Source: Undibacterium piscinae (lineage in GTDB: Bacteria; Pseudomonadota; Gammaproteobacteria; Burkholderiales; Burkholderiaceae_D). Taken from it: 64,000 nucleotides of DNA. Under the pieces are notes generated by a model. That model searched no databases and was not told the origin of the DNA. It saw nothing but the letters and a program-made list of their open reading frames with translations. The translations under genes were made by a program, and so were the position numbers. Shown here one piece after another: positions 18,496 through 27,640 of this stretch; the first letter of the stretch is position 1, and the number at the start of each line of letters is the position of its first letter. The stretch lies in NCBI GenBank assembly GCA_003970805.2, contig CP051152.1:744001-808000 (forward strand). Reading direction: 5' to 3'.

Positions 18496-19732
18496 TTGCG
18501 CTTTATTCACACTTCCGACTGGCATCTGGGCCAGACCCTGCACAATTTTGAACGTGGCTTTGAACACCAGGCCTTTCTTGATTGGCTGATCGCCAGCTTA
18601 GTAAGCGAGCAAGCCGAAGCGCTGCTGATTTCGGGCGACATCTTCGATACCGCGAATCCTTCAGCGGCTGCGCAAAAAACAGTTTTACCGTTTTTTGCAG
18701 CAAGCCAAGAGCCGCGTACCGCATCTCAATATCGTCATCATCGCCGGCAATCACGATTCGCCAGGGCGGCTGGAAGCACCCGCTCCTTTGCTGGAAACCC
18801 TGGACGCCACGGTGATCGGTTTTGTGCCGCGCCTGGCGGACGCCAGTATCGATCTGGGCAAGCTGGTGGTGCCGTTAAAAAACCAGGCAGGCGAAATTCA
18901 GGCATGGTGTCTGGCGATACCCTTCCTGCGCCCCGGTGATGTGCCGCGTGTGGATGACTCAGTTGATCCCTATATGGAAGGCATCACCCTACTCTACCGC
19001 CAGGCGCTGCAACATGCGCTGAGTCGGCGCCAACCCGGTCAGGCCATCATCGCGCTCGGTCATTGCCACATGGTAGGCGGCGAAATCTCGGAAGAATCCG
19101 AGCGCCGTATCGTCATCGGCGGCACCGAAGCTTTATCCGCGACTATGTTCGACGCCAACGTCGCCTATGCCGCGCTCGGCCATCTGCACCTGGCGCAAAA
19201 AGTCGGCAAGCAAGCGCATCTTCGTTACTGCGGCAGCCCGCTGCCTATGTCGTTTGCCGAAGTCGATTACCAGCATCAGGTTTTGCGCGTCGATCTGGCA
19301 GGCGAACAAGCAGTCGATATCACTCCGCTCATGGTGCCGCGTGCCGTAGAGATGCTGCGCGTACCTAGGCAACCAGCGCCGCTGGCACAGGTATTGGTGG
19401 CCTTGACTGCCCTCGACATTCCCGCCGATACCCCGCCGGAACGTCAGCCGTATCTGGAAGTCAGAGTGCGACTCGATGCGCCCGAACCCGGCTTGCGCGC
19501 TGCCATAGAAGCGGCACTAGAAGGCAAACCGGTACGTCTGGCCAAGATAGAAACCAGTTTCGCCGCCAAGCCTAGCGGCAACGATCTGCCTGCCACGCTC
19601 GATGAGCTGGAAAGACTGCAACCCGACCAGATCTTCGAACGCCTGTGCCGCAGCAAATTTGAAGGCGAAACGCCAGCGCCACTGACTGCCGCGTTTGCCG
19701 AATTACTGCTCAGCGATGAGGCACAAGCATGA
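18496..19732 (+). pseudogene. sbcD: Exonuclease subunit SbcD with one-base frameshift
   Basis: SbcD is the Mre11-type nuclease that works with SbcC on DNA ends and hairpins. A TTG start at 18496 gives the expected MRFIHTSDWHLGQ (first metal site). The frame runs to SGDIFDTANPSAAAQ and then shifts at the A6 run 18676-18681. Removing one A restores QKQFYRFLQQAKSRVPHLNIVIIAGNHDS, and the second frame (to 19732) is complete, with ALGHCHMV and AALGHLHLAQK. The rest is undamaged and sbcC overlaps its stop by ATGA, so a read error or a very recent mutation is likely. If the extra A is real, the nuclease is inactive. Confidence 0.85.
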
Positions 19733-22700
19733 AAATCTTAGCCATACGCGGTAAAAACCTGGCCTCGCTGGCCGGTGAATTTGAAGTCGATTTTGAACAA
19801 GAGCCGCTGAAATCAGCCGGTCTGTTTGCGATTAGCGGCCCCACTGGCGCAGGCAAGAGCACCTTGTTAGATGCCCTGTGCATGGCCTTGTACGAAAACA
19901 CCCCGCGCCTGATCAAAGCCGGTGGCAATAAGACGCTGCCCGATGGCAATGAGCTGATCTCGCAACAAGATGCCGCCAACCTGTTGAGGCGCGGTACCGG
20001 CGAAGGCTATGCCGAAGTGGATTTTGTCGGCAGCGACGTTCTCAGCTACCGCGCCCGCTGGAGCGTGCGGCGCTCGCGCAACAAGGCCAATGGCGGTCTG
20101 CAACCAACCAGCATGACGCTGCACCAGTTGCCGCAACTATTGCCTATCGGCGGCAAAAAGACCGAGGTCAAGGCCGAAATAGAAAAACGCGTAGGCCTGA
20201 AGTTCGAGCAATTCACCCGCGCCGTCTTGCTGGCACAAAATGAATTTTCCAGCTTTTTAAAAGCCGAAGACAATGAACGCGGCGAGCTGCTGGAAACCTT
20301 AACCGGCAGCAGCATCTATAGCCAGTTATCGATGCGTGCGTTTGCCCGTGCCAAGCTAGAACAGCAAGAGCTGCAGCGCATCAACGACAGGCTGGCAGAT
20401 CAAAAGCCACTGTCCGAAGATCAGCGCACTCAGCTAGAGCAAGACAGCCAGGCCGCCAATACCAGCGTGGCCGCACTCGATGCGCGCAAAGCCACGCTAG
20501 AGCAAGACTTGCGCTGGTTTGAGCTAGATAGCAAGCTAGCCCAAGAGCAGCAACAAGCCGAACAACACAGCCAGCAAAAGCACGCCGAGCAAGAGCAAGC
20601 CAAGCCGCGCAGCAGTGCGCTGCAACAGGTAGAGCACGCACAGGCGGCACGCCCCTTGCTGGCAGAAACCGACAGGCTAAGCCGCAACATCAGTGCGCAG
20701 CACAGCGCGATTGCGGATGCCAACGCCAAGTTACAGCAAGCCGAGCTACACCGCAGTCAGATGGCGGCGGCGCTGTCCAGCGCCCAGTTAGGCGTGCAGG
20801 CGGCCGAACAAGCGCAAAGCCAGGCTGCGCCGCAACTCGATATTGCCAAAGCGCTGGACGCCAGCATCGCCACCCTGCTACCGGCACACCAGGCTAAACA
20901 AGCAGCGCAGCGCGCCGCCGATCTGGCTGCCTCGCAGGCACAAGAAAAGCGCGACAACAAGCAAGCCGAACTCAGCGCGAATAGCCAAAAACAGCAAGCC
21001 ACCAAGCAATGGTTGAGCCAAAATAGCGCCCTGCAAAGCCTGGCAGAAAACTGGCCCGCGTGGGAGATACTCCTCAAGCAAGCTAGCCTGTCACGCAATG
21101 AAATCAACAGTTTTAACGGCATACTGGCCACTTATGCCCAAAATGCGGAAGATCAGAGCGCACAATTAGCCAGCAGCCAAACCGCATTAGGGCTCAGCAC
21201 AGAACAGCTAGTCAAGGCGGAACAAGCGCGTCAGTTAGCCACGCTCGCCTATCAAAGCGCCAGTACAAAGCTGAGCGACACGCCCGCCCGCAAGCAAGCG
21301 TTAGACACGCGCCGCGAGCAACTCGCCAGCGCTGAGCAGATCACGCAGGCCCTGGCGCAACTGCATGCGCGCCAGACCAGCGTGCAGGCGCAAGCGGCCG
21401 CCAGTGCGCTCGCCATCACGCACAGCGAGACCGCCGCCGCGCAAGCCGCCGCCCAGATGCCCGCCTTAGCCGGTGCGCTAGAGCAAGCTGAACGCGCGCT
21501 CAAATTGGCTGAAGCGGCCTGCGCCGCCAGCGTAGAAAGCTTGCGCGCTGCATTAGTGGCAGAGCAGCCCTGCCCGGTCTGCGGATCAGAGCAACACCCC
21601 TACCGCATTGACAACCCGCAATTGCGTGCCCTGCTGAGCGGCTTGCAAGAACAAGTACAGCAATGCCGCCAGCACAGCCAGCAAGCGCAGCAACAGCACA
21701 CCAGCAATACGGCGCAAGCGGCGAGCGAACAAAAATCTTTGGAGCTGTCTCAGCTGGAACTAAGCCAGCTAAACCAGCTACTGCAAGCACAGCAACAAGC
21801 ATGGCAGAGCCACCCGCTGGCGACGGAATTAGCGACCGAGTTGGCCACGGAATCGGCGACCCTGGCTAAGGACGCAGAACAGCAAAGCGCCTGGTTCAGC
21901 CAGCAGCGTAGCGCCGTACAACAGCAGTTAGCGCAGATCACCGAACTGGAGAATGCCAGCCGTACCGCGCTGCAAGCTAAAGATACGGCGCAAGCCGCAT
22001 TTGAGCGCGCCACGCAAGATCAGCAAAGTAAAAAAGACGCCGCCAGCCAGGCCGCCAGCACGCTAGAGCAAACCAAAGCCGCCAGCAAAAACGCCAGCGA
22101 GCAAGCACAGCAAAGCAGCCAGCGTCTGGCACTGTGCCTGGCAGAACTAGCCCCCGCTTTCCGCAACGCCAGCGCAGACATTGCTGTAGAGGCGGATTGG
22201 CAAGAGCAATGGCAAGCCGCACCCGAGCAGTTTCAGCAGCGCTGCGCCGAACACGCCCGAGCTTGGCTCAGCCAGAGTAAAGAGCTAGAGCTGAGCAGCC
22301 AACGTCACGCCACCCTGAATCTGGAGCTAGTCAATCTGGCGGAAGCGCAAGCCAAGGCAGAACAGGAACGCCAGCGCGCCAGCACGGAATTCGCCGCCAG
22401 CGATCTGGTGCTGCAAGACAAGCAAGCGCAAAGAAACGCCATCTTGCGTGCACTTAAGCAAACTGAATTAGCAGACGCAAACGGACCAGTTCTCAGCGTC
22501 AGCCAGATAGAAGCGCAGTTTGCTAACGCCATCGCCAGCGCCAAACAAGGGCTGGCGCAACACACGCAAACCGCCAGTGCCGCCGCGCAAGAGCACAGCC
22601 GCAGCAGCGAAGCCTTGGCGCAAGCCCAGGCGCGCCTCGCTAGCGACAGCGCAGAAGCCGGGCAAGCGGCAACGCAACTAGTTAACTGGCTAGCGCAAAA

Positions 22701-23748
22701 CGCCGCGCTGTTCGCCAGCGAAAATTCTGAACCAGACAATCAAGCAATACCGGAACAAGCAGCGACAGAGCAACTACGCGCCCTGCTAGAACACGATGCC
22801 GCATGGATTGCTGCCGAACGCGCCGCACTGCAAGCATTGGCCAACGCCAGCCAGCAAGCGGCCGCAGTAGCGCAAGAGCGCAGCCTGCGCAGGCAAAGCC
22901 ATCAAGCCGAGCGCCCTAGCCTGGCCCATCTGCTAGAGCAAAGCAACGCAGTAGGTGGTACAGAAAGCAGCACAGAAAACAGCATAGACCTCGATGCGAC
23001 CAACCAACTAGCACCAGAGCAAACCAGCGAACAGAATCACAGCACGGTCAGCCCTATCAGCGCAATCAGCGAAATCAACGATCAAGCCGCCCTCGCCGCC
23101 TTACAGCAAGCGCTGCAAAGCCTGGCAGCACAAAGGCAAACCGCCAATGCCAGCGCCAGCCAGCTGCAGGCCGCCATCGCACAAGATCAGGCACGCCGCA
23201 GCCAGGCTGCCGACATCGTCAAACTGATGGAAAACCAGGAAGCCAAGAGCAAAATCTGGGAAACCCTCAACGCCCTGATAGGCGCAGCCGACGGCAAAAA
23301 ATTCCGCAACTACGCGCAGCAATACACGCTCGATGTGTTACTCGGCTACGCCAATCGCCACCTGCACGAACTATCGCGCCGCTACCGTCTGCAACGCATC
23401 AAAGACACCTTAGCCCTGATGGTGATAGACCAGGACATGGGCGACGAAGCCCGCTCGGTGCACTCGCTCTCCGGCGGCGAATCCTTCCTGGTCTCGCTAG
23501 CCTTGGCACTAGGCCTGGCATCGCTGTCATCCAATCGCGTAAGAGTCGAATCACTGTTCATTGATGAAGGCTTCGGCAGCCTGGACGCCGACACCCTGCG
23601 CGTAGCCATGGACGCCCTAGACGGCCTGCAAGCCATGGGCCGCAAAGTAGGCGTGATCTCGCATGTGCAGGAAATGACGGAGCGTATCTCTACCAAGATT
23701 TTGGTGCAGAGGACGTCGGGTGGTAGGAGTTTGGTGGGGGTTGGGTGA
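19729..23748 (+). CDS. sbcC: Exonuclease subunit SbcC (Rad50-like ATPase)
   Basis: The Walker A (GPTGAGKST, residues 37-45), the zinc hook (CPVCGSEQHPY, near residue 615), the ABC signature (LSGGESFLVSLALALGL, near 1246) and Walker B (SLFIDEGFGSLD) are all present. Two long Ala/Gln/Glu-rich coiled coils connect the ATPase halves to the hook. At 1339 residues it is some 290 longer than the E. coli protein; the excess lies in the coiled coils. It tethers DNA ends and gates the SbcD nuclease. Start codon overlaps the sbcD stop (ATGA), so the two are translationally coupled. Confidence 0.95.
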   Translation: MKILAIRGKNLASLAGEFEVDFEQEPLKSAGLFAISGPTGAGKSTLLDALCMALYENTPRLIKAGGNKTLPDGNELISQQDAANLLRRGTGEGYAEVDFVGSDVLSYRARWSVRRSRNKANGGLQPTSMTLHQLPQLLPIGGKKTEVKAEIEKRVGLKFEQFTRAVLLAQNEFSSFLKAEDNERGELLETLTGSSIYSQLSMRAFARAKLEQQELQRINDRLADQKPLSEDQRTQLEQDSQAANTSVAALDARKATLEQDLRWFELDSKLAQEQQQAEQHSQQKHAEQEQAKPRSSALQQVEHAQAARPLLAETDRLSRNISAQHSAIADANAKLQQAELHRSQMAAALSSAQLGVQAAEQAQSQAAPQLDIAKALDASIATLLPAHQAKQAAQRAADLAASQAQEKRDNKQAELSANSQKQQATKQWLSQNSALQSLAENWPAWEILLKQASLSRNEINSFNGILATYAQNAEDQSAQLASSQTALGLSTEQLVKAEQARQLATLAYQSASTKLSDTPARKQALDTRREQLASAEQITQALAQLHARQTSVQAQAAASALAITHSETAAAQAAAQMPALAGALEQAERALKLAEAACAASVESLRAALVAEQPCPVCGSEQHPYRIDNPQLRALLSGLQEQVQQCRQHSQQAQQQHTSNTAQAASEQKSLELSQLELSQLNQLLQAQQQAWQSHPLATELATELATESATLAKDAEQQSAWFSQQRSAVQQQLAQITELENASRTALQAKDTAQAAFERATQDQQSKKDAASQAASTLEQTKAASKNASEQAQQSSQRLALCLAELAPAFRNASADIAVEADWQEQWQAAPEQFQQRCAEHARAWLSQSKELELSSQRHATLNLELVNLAEAQAKAEQERQRASTEFAASDLVLQDKQAQRNAILRALKQTELADANGPVLSVSQIEAQFANAIASAKQGLAQHTQTASAAAQEHSRSSEALAQAQARLASDSAEAGQAATQLVNWLAQNAALFASENSEPDNQAIPEQAATEQLRALLEHDAAWIAAERAALQALANASQQAAAVAQERSLRRQSHQAERPSLAHLLEQSNAVGGTESSTENSIDLDATNQLAPEQTSEQNHSTVSPISAISEINDQAALAALQQALQSLAAQRQTANASASQLQAAIAQDQARRSQAADIVKLMENQEAKSKIWETLNALIGAADGKKFRNYAQQYTLDVLLGYANRHLHELSRRYRLQRIKDTLALMVIDQDMGDEARSVHSLSGGESFLVSLALALGLASLSSNRVRVESLFIDEGFGSLDADTLRVAMDALDGLQAMGRKVGVISHVQEMTERISTKILVQRTSGGRSLVGVG

Positions 23749-23854
23749 AAGGTAAATTTTCAACTTAGTAATTTAATTGTTATTAAATATTGCTAAATAA
23801 TTTTTACGAACATAAATTATTTGCGGATCTTCAAAAATAAAAAAAGGAAATATT

Positions 23855-24860
23855 ATGAGTAGTGCGATCGTGGAAAATGATGACAATCCTACAGAAGTGA
23901 CCATTGAAAGCAGAAATGGGGCTTCAGTAATTAGCATGCAGGCATATCAAGATTTATACAACCAGATAACAGGAAAGACAGAAGAAGTAACAAAAATCTC
24001 AAAAAAATCTATTCGTGTAAATCTTGACGACATAAAACAGTTAGATTTGAAAATCAAACAAATTCTAGAACAATATCGCGTCATTTCATCGAATTCGAGT
24101 TTTACAATTTTCTTTGAGAAAGACCAGAAAGAGACGCACAGCTCGATTGAGCGATTTCTGTCATTAAATAGTTCCACAAATGGATGCACAGAAAGCATTG
24201 TCGCCAGATACAATTTTGCAATAATTTTGCCTCAAACGAATCGGGCTCAAAATTACTCAATCACCATTCGTTTAATTAGTCGGATTACTACGCAAAGAAA
24301 ACTTATAGAGGAGCTTCCAACAGGATTACCTCGATCACTGCTTTCAATGCTATCGTCAAAAACATGTGAAATTAAAGTTTCATATGTAGATTATGTTGTT
24401 GCAAGGACGATTACAGCCGTGTTCGACGAATGGCTCGAAGCATTAGATGAATCGAAAGAGTCAAAATACCTAAATTTCGCAAGAAAAAGATCGCATTTTA
24501 TTCCTTCCATATTTAAATACTCTACTCTGATTGCATGTTCATTTTTTGTAATTAGTCTAATGCCGGTTTTAATAGGGATTTCCCCGTCAACATCACAACT
24601 GGCGAGTTTTTTTACTCTTAGCCTTCCTTTTTATTTTTTTTGCATATCAAATATCGACCGCACTTGGTGAATTCGTCGAAAACTCGATAGATTCTTCAAG
24701 TGATATTTCATATATTGAAATAACCAAAGGAGATAAAAAATTCGTTACGGACGCTTGCACCGAGAATAGGTCGGCCATAATAAAAGCAACAGTTGGTGTT
24801 GTGGCGACATTTGTCTTTAATTTCTTGGCAAAATATCTTGCTGTACATTTAAAAATATAA
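23855..24860 (+). pseudogene. AT-rich membrane protein of unknown function, frameshifted at a T8 run
   Basis: I do not recognise this protein. The frame from ATG 23855 (AGGAAAT site) reads about 260 residues. At T8 (24634-24641) it slips. With one T less it would continue as FFAYQISTALGEFVENSID, ending KYLAVHLKI at 24860, a total near 334 residues. The N-terminal 210 residues look soluble, with a charged coiled-coil-like segment (VNLDDIKQLDLKIKQILEQY). The C-terminal part holds two or three membrane helices. Base composition is strikingly AT-rich against sbcC, suggesting recent acquisition. The frameshift may be a read error. Confidence 0.6.
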
Positions 24861-24921
24861 GCGACCGTAGCGTACGCAACACGCGCAACATGGGGTCAAG
24901 GCCGTAAGGCGTAATACGTAG

Positions 24922-24949
24922 GGTGCAATAGCCGCAGGCGTATTGCACC
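24922..24949. repeat. GGTGCAATA inverted repeat
   Basis: GGTGCAATA (24922-24930) and TATTGCACC (24941-24949) form a perfect 9-bp inverted repeat with a 10-base centre (GCCGCAGGCG). This GC-centred, GGTGCAAT-armed motif is of a type widely scattered in bacterial intergenic DNA. A looser relative is at 26553-26622. Confidence 0.55.
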
Positions 24950-25049
24950 GCATGGAATGCTTCAAGAAACACGGGGTCGGTTCTAACATTCCAACATTTT
25001 TAAATGCTGTGGCCGACCATAATCGCGCATGCATATGCTTGGAGCTGAA

Positions 25050-25400
25050 CCCGCGTGTTGGTGCAGGGTAGCAACAATGTGCTGGGATTTGACAAAGTCG
25101 GTGATCAAATGTGTACAAATCGTGGTGGGCTTTCAGGCTGTGTTTGCCAATGTCATCTCAATTGGGGGCCGCTGAAATACCTGAACGCCCGATTTCCATC
25201 ACTGGCATCATTCGTCCGACCAGATCGCGCTGGATAAAAACTATGCAGCCCACTTCTCTTTTATCGACCATCTGTTTGGCACGGCGATCAAGGGTCAGCA
25301 GGGATTCCCCGAGCAGTACGGCGTGTTTGGCGACTATATGCCAGATGGGTTTAGCGCTCAGCAGCGCTTTCCATTCCACGTCGACCCGTACCGCGCCGGT
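25050..25400 (+). pseudogene. Sterol desaturase / fatty acid hydroxylase family, C-terminal ghost
   Basis: Reading across frames, the sequence spells GPLKYL, then TPDFHHWHHS (about 25180-25215), DQIALDKNYAAHFSFIDHLFGT and FPEQYGVFGDYMPDGFSAQQRFPF. The HxxHH histidine cluster and the KNYA..L..D.LFGT segment are typical of the C-terminal end of the membrane di-iron hydroxylase family. At least three frame changes are needed and the N-terminal helices are missing. No product can be made. Confidence 0.7.
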
Positions 25401-25691
25401 ACCGCAGCGATACTGCGTGCCAAGCGCAGCAAGCGCCAGTTGAAGAAAATCGCCGCAAAATCGGCATCGCCAGAATGATTGCGGTAGCGGGATAAATCCA
25501 TATGGCGAAATGCCTCAGGTAGCCTGGCGCGCAGTTCTATTGCGCCGCCTTGAATCCTGGCTTAGGCATATACTCCCCTATTATGGAAATAAATTAAGCC
25601 GTTTGCCCACGTGCTTATTGCGCAAAAAAATAACACTGCGGGGAGTATATATAATCCCCCTTTGTTCTACCCAATTGTAATCGTCCTACTT

Positions 25692-26513
25692 ATGCTAAGA
25701 ACACCTGACACTTTTATCCCTACCTTGGTGCCCCAGACGCATGCCGCGCCTTTGGTGTTTATTTTCCGTTCTGGCGAATTACTCGTACGCGAAAGTGACC
25801 TGACATTGCCGGACACAAGCGCAGGCATACCGCAGGGTTTGCAAGCCGACCATATGCACCCGCTGGGCATGTGGCAAACGCAATATTGCTGCACCACCTG
25901 GCTAGCAGCAGAGGTCGAAGCTGATCGTGGTTTTGTTTTCAAAAGCCTGCGCGAATTATTTGGCGTTTTTGATGATCAACTGCTCGGGCTTGCCAGCCGT
26001 GCCGCGCAGATTAATGAGTGGATACGCACGCACCGTTATTGCGGAGTATGCGCAAACCCTATGCAGCTCGCTAGCGGTGAACGCGCCTTCCAGTGCAGCG
26101 CCTGTGGCCACATCGCCTACCCTCGCATTTCTCCGGCGATGATGGTCTTAATCAAAAAAGGCGATACCGTGTTGCTAGCACATCATGGCCGTTCGCCTAG
26201 CGGGCGTTTTAGTCCACTGGCTGGTTTTTTAGAAGCTGGCGAATCGATAGAAGACGCGATCCACCGCGAGGTAATGGAAGAAGTCGGCTTAAAGGTGAAT
26301 AACATCAGCTACTTTGGCAGCCAATCCTGGCCGTTTCCACATTCATTGATGATCGCGTTTACGGCTGACTATGTCAGTGGCGAGATCTGTGTCGATGGTG
26401 AAGAAATAAGCGAAGCACGTTGGTTCGGCCCCGATGTCGCGTTACCGGATATGTATCCGGAAATATCGATTTCCGGGATGCTGGTGAACGCCCACCTGCA
26501 ACGTAAAAAATAG
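25692..26513 (+). CDS. nudC: NAD(H) pyrophosphatase (NudC-type Nudix hydrolase)
   Basis: Begins best at ATG 25692 (MLRTPDTFIPTLVP). It has the N-terminal NudC domain, a zinc ribbon (HRYCGVCANP ... FQCSACGHIAYPR), then the Nudix box (GFLEAGESIEDAIHREVMEEVGL). The NudC-specific motif SQPWPFPxS appears as SQSWPFPHS, with Pro changed to Ser. Enzymes of this type cleave NADH to NMNH and AMP and remove NAD caps from RNA 5' ends. Size (273 residues) is normal. It stands alone between two decayed stretches. Confidence 0.9.
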   Translation: MLRTPDTFIPTLVPQTHAAPLVFIFRSGELLVRESDLTLPDTSAGIPQGLQADHMHPLGMWQTQYCCTTWLAAEVEADRGFVFKSLRELFGVFDDQLLGLASRAAQINEWIRTHRYCGVCANPMQLASGERAFQCSACGHIAYPRISPAMMVLIKKGDTVLLAHHGRSPSGRFSPLAGFLEAGESIEDAIHREVMEEVGLKVNNISYFGSQSWPFPHSLMIAFTADYVSGEICVDGEEISEARWFGPDVALPDMYPEISISGMLVNAHLQRKK

Positions 26514-26552
26514 GCCGGATCGTTTCTCCATCACGCATAAATCTTCAAGCCC

Positions 26553-26622
26553 TAAGGCGCACTAGGCACAGCCAGAAGGCCTAATATCTGAGGCGTCAAT
26601 CACTGCAGGCGTATTGCGCCTT
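26553..26622. repeat. TAAGGCGCA inverted repeat
   Basis: TAAGGCGCA (26553-26561) is the complement of TGCGCCTTA (26614-26622). The inner part contains GCAGGCGTATTG, shared with the repeat at 24922-24949. Directly followed by another palindromic element. Confidence 0.45.
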
Positions 26623-26679
26623 ACGGAATCTAAACCAACAGCGCGCCGCAGACTTCGATATTTCAAAATCGTGTGCCCA

Positions 26680-26737
26680 GTATCGATGCGCTCTGCAGGC
26701 CGAAATGCTGCCAGCAACCGCATTCCTATTGCGGCAG
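26680..26737. repeat. Palindromic interspersed repeat, copy 2
   Basis: Contains TATCGATGCG-CTCTGCAGGC, then CGAAATGCTG-CCAGCAACCGCAT. It matches copies near 37851, 45487 and 50672 in order and spacing of the CTGCAGGC and GCCAGCAGCCGCAT blocks. Arms partly decayed. Confidence 0.6.
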
Positions 26738-26810
26738 CGTTTTTGAAGCTGGGTACAGCGCAGGCGCGGCGTAGCGCAAGCAGAATGTTTGTGGTTGGCC
26801 CGCTAGCGGC

Positions 26811-27640
26811 TTATTCGGGCAAGATAGGCGCGGCCATTTTCTGCACTGGCCCGCTCAGCGCTTTTAAGAAGGCGACCAAGTCAGCCTTTTCTCGCGCCGA
26901 TAGATGTAAGGGACGGATATCGACTGAGACTTCGCCCACCGTGGCTCTGAGATTGCCTTGATTGTAGTGCTCGACTACTTCCATCAATGTTTTCAAAGAA
27001 CCATTGTGCATAAATGGCGCCTTGTGTTCGACATCACGTAGTTGCGGTGTTTTAAACGCACCCATCAAAACCGGCATTTGCTGGAGCTGATAGCGGCCAA
27101 TATCGGTGGAGGCGAGCCCAATATTATGAAAGCCATAGTCAGTGAAGTTGGGCGGTCTATGGCAGGCCACACAATTGGTCTTTTTTTCATTCGTGAATAA
27201 ACGCAATCCGCGCAGTTGCTGGCCCGTCATGGCATTCCGCTTACCGGCCAGCCATTGATCAAATGGCGTGGCTTGACTCAAGATACTACGCTCAAAATTC
27301 GCAATGGCCTTTCCTATACTCGCCAGATTAATTTCTTCGCCTGGATAGGCTTGCTCAAACCTTTGTTTATAGGCCGGTGTCGTATTGAGTAAATTTAGTA
27401 ATCTGGGTATGTCGGTTGCCATGATATTCGGGTTTTTCATGGGCCCATTGATTTGATCTTCAAGACTGAGCTTTTGCCCCGCCCACATGACAGGGCCAGT
27501 GTTATAGGCGATGTTGACCAGGCTCTGGCTGTTGCGATCCATAGGTTTGCCGCCTATGCCTGCGCTTTTCATCGCTCCAGCCAAATTGCGCGCAAGGCGC
27601 AGGACGGGGATAATATCAAAAAACAGATCGCCTTGCTGCG
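26811..27640 (-). pseudogene. Di-haem cytochrome c peroxidase (CCP/MauG family), N-terminus lost
   Basis: The frame contains the second haem site (TNCVACHRPPNFTD), SLVNIAYN, the FERSILSQATPFDQWLAGK segment, and the C-terminal KTPQLRDVEHKAPFMHNGSLKTLMEVVEHYNQG with the conserved Met/His environment, ending LVAFLKALSG. The first haem-binding CxxCH, the signal peptide and about 60-80 residues before QQGDLFFDII are missing. Upstream residues in this frame (27713 to about 27640) are only an out-of-frame reading of the oleate hydratase end. The two genes, same strand, are joined by a deletion near 27640. Confidence 0.75.

Noticed and set aside
18674..18683. Slippery heptamer for programmed -1 frameshifting in sbcD
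   Set aside because: AAAAAAC is present, but the phase is wrong and the needed shift is +1 (one extra A); SbcD is not known to use frameshifting.
22305..22739. Minus-strand frame rich in Ala, Cys, Leu and Ser (and several similar ones between 20381 and 22222)
   Set aside because: These are complements of the Ala/Gln-rich sbcC coiled coil; the Cys and Leu richness is a result of GCN and CAG codons read in reverse.
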